Of a stretch of DNA of 17,367 nucleotides, positions 1 to 6,690 are shown one piece after another (positions within the stretch are counted from its first letter, which is position 1; the number at the start of each line of letters is the position of its first letter). A program made the translations under genes and the position numbers. This DNA is from Oscillospiraceae bacterium (GTDB lineage Bacteria > Bacillota_A > Clostridia > Oscillospirales > Oscillospiraceae): assembly GCA_017516785.1 (NCBI GenBank), contig JAFXAV010000080.1:1-17367 (forward strand), written 5' to 3'. The notes below the pieces were generated by a model. It worked only from the letters and a program-made list of their open reading frames with translations. It was not told the DNA's origin and searched no databases.

Positions 1-903
1 CTCCTGTTGCTTTTGGAGTTGCTTCAAGAGAGCCAAGGTGCTTGGAACAACCGGGATCGTGCGGATGGAGTGTGCGGTTTTGGGTTGTGCCACAATGATT
101 CCACATTCCGGGGTGTAGGTTGTGGAGCGGTTGACCGTCAGCGTTCCATTGAGAAAGTCGATGTCCGTCCATTGAAGCCCCAGACATTCACCCCGCCGAA
201 GACCAGTAGTGATAAGGACTTGGAGGATACACCGGAACTCAAAATCACAGGTCAGCAGAGCATTGAAGAAACGGACGGCTTCATCCTCCGTCAGAGCATC
301 GACCTCCCGCTTTGACACCTTCGGCGGGTCTACCTTCTTCATGGGGTTCTTCTGGATGATGTCTTGCTTCTCCGCAAAACCAAAGATAAGGTTCAGCACA
401 TTGTAATGGTGCTTGATGGACTTCTCTGCCAACGGCTTGCCGTCTGGCTTGCGGTACTCATTGCGGAGCCATCGAAGGTATTGAGAGATACGCACACCAG
501 AGATTTCGGCAAGGGGAACTCCCTTGAACTGCGGGAGGATGATTTTGAGAATGTTGGTGTACATCGCCACAGTAGCGGGGCGGTGGGAGCCATCCCGCAC
601 ACAGAGCGGTATCCACACTTCGTTGACGAAACTATCGAAGGTGTAAACAGGAGCGGGAGGGGGTAGTTCACCCGCCACGGCTTTTTCTTCCTGTTCCTTG
701 AGGTAGGCTTGCTTCGCTTCTTCCTCCCAGACACCCGCCACCTTTTGGGCTTCCTTACGAGCCTTTGCGGGAGTGAGGTCGGCGGGGGGATACCAAGTCT
801 TACACTTGAAGATTTGCTTGCCGTTGGCATCCCGTCCCATACAAGCCTTGAACTTGAAAGAGACTATCTTCTTTCCTTTTACCTTTTCCTGAATGTAAGC
901 CAT
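1..903 (-). CDS. Tyrosine recombinase / phage-type integrase, C-terminus cut by window edge
   Basis: Open minus-strand frame from ATG at 903 to the window edge, 301 codons without a stop; a ribosome site AAAGGA lies just upstream. The product would cut and rejoin DNA at att sites to insert or excise a mobile element. Residues 1-75 form a basic N-terminal arm-type DNA-binding region, about 88-185 a SAM-like core-binding domain, and from about 200 the catalytic domain. The motif TTGLRRGE holds the likely catalytic Arg236, and PKTAHSIR at 274-281 carries the box II lysine (Lys275). The HxxR and tyrosine motifs must lie left of the window. Total length would be about 370-400 residues in this family. 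It is read away from tRNA-Ala, whose 3' end lies 131 bases from the start codon, which is typical of an integrase next to its att site. Family is secure; whether it belongs to a prophage, an ICE or a small island cannot be seen. Confidence 0.93.
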   Translation of the reverse strand, partial: MAYIQEKVKGKKIVSFKFKACMGRDANGKQIFKCKTWYPPADLTPAKARKEAQKVAGVWEEEAKQAYLKEQEEKAVAGELPPPAPVYTFDSFVNEVWIPLCVRDGSHRPATVAMYTNILKIILPQFKGVPLAEISGVRISQYLRWLRNEYRKPDGKPLAEKSIKHHYNVLNLIFGFAEKQDIIQKNPMKKVDPPKVSKREVDALTEDEAVRFFNALLTCDFEFRCILQVLITTGLRRGECLGLQWTDIDFLNGTLTVNRSTTYTPECGIIVAQPKTAHSIRTIPVVPSTLALLKQLQKQQE

Positions 904-949
904 CTTGACCGTCCTTTCGACGGCTCAGAGGGCGAAAATGACCTCTTCT

Positions 950-967
950 GTTGACTTTTTTGTTGAC
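950..967. repeat. Two TGTTGAC direct repeats upstream of the integrase
   Basis: TGTTGAC occurs at 950-956 and again at 961-967, one helical turn apart (11 bases start to start), between the integrase start and tRNA-Ala. Short spaced direct repeats near an integrase gene are often arm-type binding sites for integrase or excisionase. That role is inferred from position only. Confidence 0.4.
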
Positions 968-998
968 CCGGAACTTCAAAAATCCTCAGAAAGTTAGA

Positions 999-1033
999 AA
1001 AACACCGACTTTTGTGGTAAAAGTCGGTGTTTT
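999..1033 (-). terminator. Terminator of tRNA-Ala
   Basis: A perfect 15-base inverted repeat (arms 999-1013 and 1019-1033, loop GTGGT) starts one base past the encoded CCA of tRNA-Ala. Read on the minus strand the stem ends in a T-run, as in an intrinsic terminator. It also separates tRNA transcription from the integrase. Confidence 0.85.
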
Positions 1034-1034
1034 C

Positions 1035-1110
<76 letters not shown>

Positions 1111-1142
1111 ATATTCGGTTCGCTGTGTCAGACAGCTTTTGT

Positions 1143-1170
1143 ATTATAGCACAGCTGCCGGATTTGTCAA
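1143..1170 (-). promoter_or_regulatory. Promoter of tRNA-Ala
   Basis: Minus-strand TTGACA (1165-1170), 16 bases, then TATAAT (1143-1148). Both hexamers are perfect. Transcription would start near 1136, about 26 bases before the mature tRNA. Confidence 0.85.
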
Positions 1171-1196
1171 GGGGTATTTTTAATTTTTTTGAATTT

Positions 1197-2189
1197 TTAT
1201 GTCAGGAGCAGACCGAGCAGCTTGTCATCGGTAAAAGCGGGACTTTCGTAAGCACCGTCCAGGATGGCTTCGATGTTGTCAATGTCGTTTTCGATCTCCT
1301 TGGAGTAGAGCTGCGAGGTGCGGAAGATGTCGCCGCCCAGATGTTTGATCACCAGGCAGGAAATGACCGCCAGCTTTACACGGCAGACAAGATCATAATC
1401 CGATACCGCCTGAAGCCAGTACCGATCCACAAAATACCGGGCAAGGCGCAGATGCGCCTCATTCCAGGTGTCCGGGGCAGGGGAGTGGAGGAGGTTTTCC
1501 CAATCCTCCGTCAGGATTTCCAGTTCGCCAAAGAAATCCAGCATTGTCTGAGAATTCCCTGGACGGGCAAAATTCCGGGCTTCTGCCAGGGCAGCCGCGG
1601 AATCGAAGGGGGATTCCTCTGCACCGTCCAGTTCGCTCTGGGTCTGATAGCCGTACATCAGCAGCAGTGCCAGGGCTTCACCCACAGGGCGGGAGGTATC
1701 GGCAAGGATTTTTTGGGCAGTTTCCCGGGTGCGCAGCAGAACCTCCATGGCTTCGGTGTCATATTCAGGCTCTTCACCGCCGGAGACTTCCGCGGTGAGC
1801 GTTTCTGCAGGGGAGATCAGGATGATCCGGGCAGCTTCAGGACAGGACAGTTCCAGACCGAATTCAATGAAATCGCCGTAATCGTGGGTCAGGCGGGGAA
1901 ATTCCCGGCAGGTTTTGCAGAGAGCCTCATGGCCCAGCTGGGCCTGGATTTCGCACAGACCGTCGTCACGCCACATGGGGCAGCGGCGGTTGACGATGGT
2001 CATGACAGTTTCTGCGTCCTCATCCACCAGGACTTCCCGCAGTCGGTCTCCCAGAGGGGACTGAAGACTGCGGTAAAAGGCGGCGGCAGCTCTGTCCACC
2101 TGGACGTCCCATTCCTTGCAGCAACTGTCGGGACAGCGGTCAGCGATGCATCGGAATGTGTCAAAATAGGAAGGTTTTGTGATTTTCAT
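1197..2189 (-). CDS. FliB-family (flagellin lysine-N-methylase-like) cysteine-rich protein
   Basis: 330 residues; ATG at 2189 preceded by GAGGT. The N-terminus carries the cysteine pattern of the FliB family: Cys14, Cys19, Cys23 and Cys24 in the first segment (CPDSCC), then Cys70, Cys79, Cys91 and Cys94, the last pair in CKTCREFPR. In Salmonella, FliB methylates lysines of flagellin; the cysteines are likely to bind a metal or cluster. The family is common in Clostridia, including non-motile ones, so the substrate here may not be flagellin. No flagellar gene is in the window. The gene stands between the coiled-coil gene (2244-2906) and tRNA-Ala on the same strand. No strong hairpin terminator follows the stop. 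Family call good, substrate unknown. Confidence 0.82.
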   Translation of the reverse strand: MKITKPSYFDTFRCIADRCPDSCCKEWDVQVDRAAAAFYRSLQSPLGDRLREVLVDEDAETVMTIVNRRCPMWRDDGLCEIQAQLGHEALCKTCREFPRLTHDYGDFIEFGLELSCPEAARIILISPAETLTAEVSGGEEPEYDTEAMEVLLRTRETAQKILADTSRPVGEALALLLMYGYQTQSELDGAEESPFDSAAALAEARNFARPGNSQTMLDFFGELEILTEDWENLLHSPAPDTWNEAHLRLARYFVDRYWLQAVSDYDLVCRVKLAVISCLVIKHLGGDIFRTSQLYSKEIENDIDNIEAILDGAYESPAFTDDKLLGLLLT

Positions 2190-2211
2190 AGGGATACCTC
2201 ACAGATGGAAA

Positions 2212-2236
2212 GAGCGCATACTTTCGGTATGCGCTC
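2212..2236. terminator. Hairpin between the coiled-coil gene and the FliB-like gene
   Basis: Perfect 10-base stem (2212-2221 with 2227-2236) and loop TTTCG, just after the stop of the coiled-coil gene and 23 bases before the FliB-like start. T-rich sequence lies on both sides, better on the plus side. It is probably an intrinsic or partial terminator for the minus-strand gene. Confidence 0.6.
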
Positions 2237-2243
2237 GTGTTTT

Positions 2244-2906
2244 TTATTCCTCTTCGGGACGAATGGCACTCATGCAGGCGGCGGCATCTTTCAGGGCCTG
2301 GTTGCTGCCGGAAACGGCGGCGCGCAGCTGCTCCAGCTGCTCCATGACACTTTCGGAAAGATGACCCAGCTGGTCTGCTGCATCGGTGACCTTGCAGGTT
2401 GCGTCGGCGATGATGCCGTTGGCCTTCTGATACATCTGGTTTGCCCGCTCCTGAGCCATGCGCTCGGCGCGCTCTGCCCGGCGATAGGCTTCCAGTTCTT
2501 CGTTCTTTCTGGATTCGAAAGCGGTCTGCTGATTTTTGGCAGCTTCCAGGTCGGAAGCCAGCAGTGCCTTTTCATCCAGAGCATCGTTCAGCTGCTTTTC
2601 AATTTCAATGCCTGCATCCATGGCTTCGCCAAGCTGGGTTTCCAGTTCTGCCTTTTCAGCGCGCAATGCTTCCAATTCTGCTTCCAGACCGGCGCACCGG
2701 GAAGTCAGCTCATCAATGCGGGCAGCCTGTTCTTCCAGAGCGGAAGCTTCTGCTTGGATTTCGGGTTTGCTGCGGAAAAACTCCAGTTCGGAGTTCAGCT
2801 GAGCGATTTCGGCGGCATGCTGGGTGTTCATGTATTCGATATAGTGAACCACGTCTTCCCGGTTGAAACCGTTGAACGCGGTGCGGAAATTCTGCTGTGT
2901 GGCCAT
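2244..2906 (-). CDS. DivIVA-like coiled-coil protein
   Basis: 220 residues from ATG at 2906. AAGGAGG sits 8 bases upstream, so the in-frame TTG at 2924, which overlaps that ribosome site, is not the start. Residues 1-30 (FRTAFNGFNREDVVHYIEYM) resemble the N-terminal DivIVA/GpsB membrane-associating segment. Residues 35-140 are almost entirely coiled coil rich in Glu, Ala and Leu, followed by a less charged tail. DivIVA-like proteins organise cell poles, division sites or chromosome anchoring in Firmicutes; this one is not close enough to name. It is cytoplasmic with no signal peptide. It may be cotranscribed with the FliB-like gene 54 bases downstream despite the hairpin between them. DivIVA kinship is moderate, coiled coil certain. 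Confidence 0.75.
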   Translation of the reverse strand: MATQQNFRTAFNGFNREDVVHYIEYMNTQHAAEIAQLNSELEFFRSKPEIQAEASALEEQAARIDELTSRCAGLEAELEALRAEKAELETQLGEAMDAGIEIEKQLNDALDEKALLASDLEAAKNQQTAFESRKNEELEAYRRAERAERMAQERANQMYQKANGIIADATCKVTDAADQLGHLSESVMEQLEQLRAAVSGSNQALKDAAACMSAIRPEEE

Positions 2907-3021
2907 GAGGACAGCCTCCTTCAAAATAAAACTATTTCAAAAATTATAGCACAGAATGTTCAGGAAAACAACTGTTTTCGGCGGGTCGAAGCTTGTCGGA
3001 GAGAAATTTTTACTTTTCCTC

Positions 3022-3050
3022 TTTACAAACGGGGAAAAGCCTGATATAAT
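3022..3050 (+). promoter_or_regulatory. Promoter of tRNA-Arg
   Basis: TTTACA (3022-3027), 17 bases, TATAAT (3045-3050). The start would be near 3057, 14 bases before the mature tRNA. Confidence 0.85.
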
Positions 3051-3070
3051 ATTCAGGCTTTCAGGCAAAT

Positions 3071-3146
3071 GCACCGGTGGCTCAATGGATAGAGCATCGG
3101 ATTCCGGTTCCGAGGGTTGGGGGTTCGAGTCCCTTCCGGTGTACCA
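3071..3146 (+). tRNA. tRNA-Arg, anticodon CCG
   Basis: 76 bases with encoded CCA (3144-3146). Acceptor GCACCGG pairs with CCGGTGT through one G:U. The anticodon stem TCGGA/TCCGA closes the loop TTCCGGT, anticodon CCG, reading CGG. The last 20 bases before the final A recur exactly at 3298-3317, and the T-arm recurs inverted at 3196-3209. Confidence 0.96.
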
Positions 3147-3180
3147 AAAAAGAGGTCGTCCTAACGGACGGCCTCTTTTT
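3147..3180 (+). terminator. Terminator of tRNA-Arg
   Basis: 15-base stem (3147-3161 with 3166-3180, one G:U pair in the plus-strand RNA), loop TAAC, ending in a T-run directly after the tRNA CCA. Confidence 0.85.
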
Positions 3181-3191
3181 TTGGTTATGTG

Positions 3192-3317
3192 GGTAGGAAG
3201 GGACTCGAAAAATAAATCCAACCTGCCAGTGGCAGGTTGGCGGCGACGGCTTGACGGAGCCGAACCTCTATTTCTGCCCAAAGGGCAGAAATGCAAACGA
3301 GTCCCTTCCGGTGTACC
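3192..3317. repeat. Hairpin block bracketed by inverted and direct copies of the tRNA-Arg 3' end
   Basis: The right edge (3298-3317) is a perfect 20-base copy of tRNA-Arg 3126-3145. The left edge (GGTA at 3192-3195, then 14 bases at 3196-3209) is the reverse complement of the same tRNA region with four bases missing. The edges can therefore pair: 12 bases of 3196-3207 with 3298-3309, plus GGTA with TACC. Inside are a perfect 10-base hairpin (3218-3227 with 3231-3240), a 5-base hairpin (3247-3251 with 3258-3262) and another perfect 10-base hairpin (3270-3279 with 3283-3292). No protein is supported here. It looks like a small palindromic element or structured RNA derived from or targeted to the tRNA end. 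Confidence 0.8.
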
Positions 3318-3332
3318 TCAGGGCGGCCTGAG
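3317..3332. repeat. Small hairpin following the tRNA-Arg copy
   Basis: CTCAGG (3317-3322) pairs with CCTGAG (3327-3332) around loop GCGG. It abuts the end of the tRNA-derived block. Confidence 0.55.
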
Positions 3333-3344
3333 CGAAGCAAAGGT

Positions 3345-3369
3345 AAAAACATGCCGGTGGCATGTTTTT
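3345..3369 (+). terminator. Terminator-like hairpin downstream of the repeat block
   Basis: Perfect 11-base stem (3345-3355 with 3359-3369), loop GGT, ending in five T. The centre TGCCGGTGGCA is nearly that of the hairpin at 3218-3240. It could end a transcript running through the block or be one more unit of the same repeat family. From here to the promoter at 3440 only weak small stems (3377-3387, 3402-3416) were seen. Confidence 0.6.
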
Positions 3370-3439
3370 AGCCCGTGGGAGAGTCCCTGATTTCACGGAC
3401 GCAGGCAGTACGCCTGTGGACGGGAGATCAGAGAGATCA

Positions 3440-3468
3440 TTGCAAACAACATTTCTCTGTGATATAGT
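3440..3468 (+). promoter_or_regulatory. Promoter of the YhhN-family gene
   Basis: TTGCAA (3440-3445), 17 bases, TATAGT (3463-3468). The leader to ATG 3500 is about 25 bases and contains AGAGGAG. Confidence 0.75.
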
Positions 3469-3499
3469 AAATTTATCCAGAGAAGAGGAGCGATTTTCC

Positions 3500-4177
3500 A
3501 TGTCAACTTCCGTCATTATCCTTGCCCTTGCGGGTATGCTTGCCCAGGCGATTTTCATTGCCGCAGAACATAAGGAAAAATATGTGCATGCCGTAATTCT
3601 GAAAGGTTCTGCTGCTTTAATTTTCTGTTCCATTGGCCTGACAGCCATGGCGGAGGCTTCCAATTTGTCCTTTGCGAAGTTGATCGTACTGGGGCTTCAC
3701 TTCGGCGCCTTGGGCGATGTGCTGCTGAATCTGCGGTTCGTATTCCCGAAAAAGGGCCAGAAGATTTTCCTGGCAGGCGTGGCAGCATTTCTGACGGGAC
3801 ATATTCTTTACCTTTGCGCAATTATGCCTCTTTCTGAAAATCTTGCGGTTTGTCTGATTGCAGGCGTGATTCTGGCAGCAGCGCTGCTTGCCTGGATTTT
3901 CAGGACGTTGACGGTGAAGCTAGCGTTCAAGATCTTTGGCGTTCTGTACATCGGCGCCATTGTCCTGATGACAGCTGTGGCAGTAGGCAATGTGATTGCT
4001 GTACCCCATACGGCAGCCTGGATGCATGCTGTTGGCGCGGTATTGTTCACTTTGTCGGACATTGTGCTGATTTTCAATACCTTTGGCACCGAGCAGAAAT
4101 TCTCCCTGCGCATCACCAATCTGTCGCTGTACTACCTGGGGCAGCTGCTGATTGCATCCAGCTTGTTCTTTATCTGA
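3500..4177 (+). CDS. YhhN/TMEM86-family membrane protein (lysoplasmalogenase-like)
   Basis: 225 residues from ATG 3500, with AGAGGAG 10 bases upstream; the longer frame from 3362 lacks a ribosome site and runs back through the repeat region and promoter. Almost the whole protein is hydrophobic, about seven to eight membrane segments. The family signature is visible in the middle: HFGALGDVLLNL, then GVAAFLTGHILY, whose Asp and His are the conserved polar residues. Human TMEM86 members hydrolyse the vinyl-ether bond of lysoplasmalogens. Many anaerobic Clostridia make plasmalogens, so a lipid role fits, but bacterial YhhN proteins are poorly characterised. It stands alone between its own promoter and a strong terminator. 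Confidence 0.85.
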   Translation: MSTSVIILALAGMLAQAIFIAAEHKEKYVHAVILKGSAALIFCSIGLTAMAEASNLSFAKLIVLGLHFGALGDVLLNLRFVFPKKGQKIFLAGVAAFLTGHILYLCAIMPLSENLAVCLIAGVILAAALLAWIFRTLTVKLAFKIFGVLYIGAIVLMTAVAVGNVIAVPHTAAWMHAVGAVLFTLSDIVLIFNTFGTEQKFSLRITNLSLYYLGQLLIASSLFFI

Positions 4178-4180
4178 CGA

Positions 4181-4212
4181 AAAAGCGGATACCCGTTTGG
4201 GTATCCGCTTTT
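4181..4212 (+). terminator. Terminator of the YhhN gene
   Basis: Perfect 14-base stem (4181-4194 with 4199-4212), loop GTTT, ending in TTTT, starting four bases after the stop codon. Confidence 0.9.
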
Positions 4213-4297
4213 ATGCGTCTTTCGGTGAACTATCTGCAGAGCAGGAGAGAATAATTTCTTAATTTTGAGCGTCTCCCTCGCATCATCCGAAAGGACG

Positions 4298-4306
4298 TGC
4301 TATAAT
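4298..4306 (+). promoter_or_regulatory. Extended -10 promoter of the VanX-like gene
   Basis: TGCTATAAT is a perfect extended -10 element, 46 bases upstream of ATG 4352. No good -35 hexamer lies 17 bases upstream (TCGCAT at 4278-4283), which the extended form can compensate. Confidence 0.6.
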
Positions 4307-4351
4307 AAACCGGACGCAAGTCCATTCCATTTCGCAAGAGGCGATGATCCC

Positions 4352-5272
4352 ATGAAAAAATTGATCGCCATTCTTTTGGCCTTTGTATGTTTGCTCGGCA
4401 TTGCAGGCTGTGCCGATTCTGCACAACCGGAACCGACAGTACCCTCTGCACTGCCCACAGAATTGACCATTCCCACGGAAGCTCCGCCGGAAACAGAAAC
4501 AATTCCGGTTCCGGAAGTGACTCAGCCGGAGCCCGACGATGAGGATTTCGTCCGGGTCACGACCTACATCCCGGATATTCTGGTGGAGCTACGCTATGCC
4601 TCGGACAATAACTTCACCGGACAGGTGATTTATGAGTTCAGCGACCTGTGGCTTCGTTACGGCACAGTCAAAAAGCTGATGCAGGTTCAGGAGGAACTGC
4701 GGGAAAATGGATTATTCCTGAAAATCTGGGACGGGTTCCGTCCCCCTGCCGCCCAGTTTAAGCTCTGGGAAATTTACCCGGATCACACCTATGTGTCCAA
4801 CCCGAACATCGGCTTCAGCTCCCACAGCCGGGGTAATACCGTTGATCTGACACTGGTGGATGCGGAAGGCAGGGAACTGGTGATGCCCACGGGTTTTGAC
4901 GATTTTTCGAAGCTTGCAGACCGGGATTACAGCGACTGCAGCGCCGAAGCGGCGGGAAATGCCCGGCTTCTGGAAGATACCATGAAAAAGTATGGCTTCA
5001 AGCCCTATTCCGGCGAATGGTGGCATTTTTCCGATACCCAGTCCTACCCTGTGGAGGAGGTTTTTGAACCTGTCGAACCAAGCTGGTACTATGCCGACTG
5101 CAACGAATTTATCAGCCTGCGCGCAAAATCGGATACCTCTGCCGACAGAATCGTCAAAATACTTGTGGGAGAAGAATTTCAGGTGGTTGGATATTATGGA
5201 GATTTTGCATTGGTTTCCTATGGGGAGCTTTTCGGCTATGTACTGAGAAGCTATATTCAGCCTGTGAACTGA
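4352..5272 (+). CDS. VanX-type D-Ala-D-Ala dipeptidase (M15D) lipoprotein with C-terminal SH3-like domain
   Basis: 306 residues from ATG 4352. The signal peptide ends in lipobox LGIAGC, so Cys20 is lipidated and the enzyme sits outside the membrane. Residues 25-65 are a Pro/Glu/Thr-rich tether. Residues 70-240 are the M15D peptidase: FRPP with Arg130, SSHSRGNTVD with zinc ligands His158 and Asp165, and EWWHF with catalytic Glu222 and zinc ligand His225. The tail (about 250-306) looks like a bacterial SH3 domain, which usually binds cell wall. VanX cleaves D-Ala-D-Ala in the cytoplasm in vancomycin-resistant enterococci. An exported, wall-tethered relative more likely trims or recycles envelope peptides. 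No vanH, vanA or vanRS neighbour is present, so resistance is not implied. An extended -10 promoter precedes it and a shared terminator follows. The ribosome site (AAGAGG) is weak. Confidence 0.9.
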   Translation: MKKLIAILLAFVCLLGIAGCADSAQPEPTVPSALPTELTIPTEAPPETETIPVPEVTQPEPDDEDFVRVTTYIPDILVELRYASDNNFTGQVIYEFSDLWLRYGTVKKLMQVQEELRENGLFLKIWDGFRPPAAQFKLWEIYPDHTYVSNPNIGFSSHSRGNTVDLTLVDAEGRELVMPTGFDDFSKLADRDYSDCSAEAAGNARLLEDTMKKYGFKPYSGEWWHFSDTQSYPVEEVFEPVEPSWYYADCNEFISLRAKSDTSADRIVKILVGEEFQVVGYYGDFALVSYGELFGYVLRSYIQPVN

Positions 5273-5288
5273 ATCGAATACAAAAAAG

Positions 5289-5316
5289 AACGGCTCCGAA
5301 TGATTTCAGAGCCGTT
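5289..5316. terminator. Bidirectional terminator between the VanX-like gene and murA
   Basis: 8-base stem (5289-5296 with 5309-5316), partly extended inward, with T-runs on both strands. It lies between two convergent genes and can serve both. Confidence 0.85.
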
Positions 5317-5325
5317 TTTGCTTTT

Positions 5326-6591
5326 TTACTCTTCAATGCGGCGGATGTCTGCGCCCAGGGCGGTGAACTTTTCAATGAGATTTTCGTAGCCGCGCTCCAC
5401 AAAGTGGATGTTTTCCACATAGGTGGTGCCTTCAGCGATCAGACCGGCGATAACCAGTGCTGCGCCTGCACGCAGGTCCTTGGCAAAGACCGTTGCGCCC
5501 CGAAGTGTCTCCACGCCGGTGACCAGTGCGGTCTTGCCGTCAATATGGATGGTGGCGCCCATGTTTTCCAGTTCCTTGCAGTAGCCGAAGAAACGGGTCT
5601 CATAGACGCTTTCCGTCAGGCGGCTGGTACCGTTGGCCCGGGACATGCACACGCAGATCTGAGCCTGCATATCGGTGGGGAAGCCGGGGTAGGGGCGGGT
5701 CTTGACAGTGGAGCAGCGGAGTCTGCCCTCGCTCATAACACGGATGCAGTCATCATAGGGGATTACCCGTGCGCCCATTTCCTGGAGCTTGGAGTAGATG
5801 CACTCCATGTGCTTGGGGATGACATTGCGCACCAGAACATTGCCGCCGGCAGCGGTGACAGCTGCCATGTATGTACCGGCTTCGATCTGGTCGGGGATGA
5901 TGGTGTAGGTGCCGCCATGGAGGCTGCTGACACCGCGGATTTTGACCGTTTCCGTACCGGCACCGGTGATCCGGGCGCCCATGGTGTTCAAGAAGTTGGC
6001 CAGGTCCACGATGTGGGGCTCCTTGGCTGCGTTGGCGATGATGGTCTGGCCGGGCAGCAGGGTGGCTGCGATCATCAGGTTGACCGTTGCGCCGACAGAT
6101 GCCATGTCCAGGTTGATCCGGGTGCCATGGAGACCATACTTGCCGGTGTTCAGAGCAACATATGCGGAGGAGTACTCCACATCAGCGCCCAGAAGCTCAA
6201 AACCCTTGATGTGCTGGTCGATGGGGCGGTTTGCGAAATTGCAGCCGCCGGGCAGCGCCACATGAGCGGTGCCGAAACGGCCCAGCAGAGTGCCCATCAG
6301 ATAGTAGCTGGCCCGCAGCTGCTTGACCAGATGGTCCTCCGGTCTGGTGCTGGTAACCTCACTGCTGTCGATGACGACCACATTGGGTTCCGGCTGGGTG
6401 ATTCTGGCACCCATGCCTCTGAGAATTCTCAAAAGAATCCGGACATCTGAAATATCCGGGACATTTTCAATTCGGCAGGTTCCCGGCACCAGCAGTGCAG
6501 CGGGAAGAATTGCCACGGCAGCATTTTTCGCGCCGCTGATGGTGACGGTTCCGTTCAAAGGATTGCCGCCATGAATTTCATATCTGGCCAA
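5326..6591 (-). CDS. murA: UDP-N-acetylglucosamine 1-carboxyvinyltransferase (MurA)
   Basis: 421 residues, normal length. It transfers enolpyruvate from PEP to UDP-GlcNAc, the first committed step of peptidoglycan synthesis in the cytoplasm. Visible landmarks: SGAKNA with Lys22; LPGGCNFANRPID with Cys117, the residue attacked by fosfomycin; PYPGFPTDMQAQ with Asp307, the general base region; and TSRLTESVYETRF near the C-terminus. The start is TTG at 6591, 10 bases after AAGGAG; no ATG fits. A sigma-A type promoter lies in the gap to the rRNA methyltransferase gene. Firmicutes often carry two paralogues, murA and murZ, and which one this is cannot be decided here. The loop after the cysteine (NFANRP rather than the usual xIGxRP) is a little unusual. 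Confidence 0.96.
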   Translation of the reverse strand: MARYEIHGGNPLNGTVTISGAKNAAVAILPAALLVPGTCRIENVPDISDVRILLRILRGMGARITQPEPNVVVIDSSEVTSTRPEDHLVKQLRASYYLMGTLLGRFGTAHVALPGGCNFANRPIDQHIKGFELLGADVEYSSAYVALNTGKYGLHGTRINLDMASVGATVNLMIAATLLPGQTIIANAAKEPHIVDLANFLNTMGARITGAGTETVKIRGVSSLHGGTYTIIPDQIEAGTYMAAVTAAGGNVLVRNVIPKHMECIYSKLQEMGARVIPYDDCIRVMSEGRLRCSTVKTRPYPGFPTDMQAQICVCMSRANGTSRLTESVYETRFFGYCKELENMGATIHIDGKTALVTGVETLRGATVFAKDLRAGAALVIAGLIAEGTTYVENIHFVERGYENLIEKFTALGADIRRIEE

Positions 6592-6646
6592 GGAATATCC
6601 TCTCCTTGCGATGATTTTGCATTAATGCTCTTTATATGCAGCGTAA

Positions 6647-6675
6647 ATTATAACACAAAAGATGTATTATGTAAA
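6647..6675 (-). promoter_or_regulatory. Promoter of murA
   Basis: Minus-strand TTTACA (6670-6675), 17 bases, TATAAT (6647-6652), about 50 bases upstream of the TTG start. There is no hairpin terminator between the upstream gene's stop and this promoter, so read-through may add to it. Confidence 0.8.
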
Positions 6676-6690
6676 GTCCAAAAAATGGTA

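Noticed and set aside
1125..3044. A 639-residue plus-strand open frame
   Set aside because: It is antisense to the FliB-like and DivIVA-like genes, which have clear family motifs and ribosome sites; its product is Phe, Gly and Gln-rich with no domain.
3192..3369. CRISPR array
   Set aside because: The hairpins are not identical direct repeats at even spacing, there are no uniform spacers and no cas genes.
2956..3390. A 144-residue open frame running through tRNA-Arg and the hairpin block
   Set aside because: It translates the tRNA, its terminator and the palindromes; there is no ribosome site or domain.
4352..5272. Part of a vancomycin-resistance cluster
   Set aside because: Only the VanX-like enzyme is present, it is exported, and no ligase, dehydrogenase or two-component genes are beside it.
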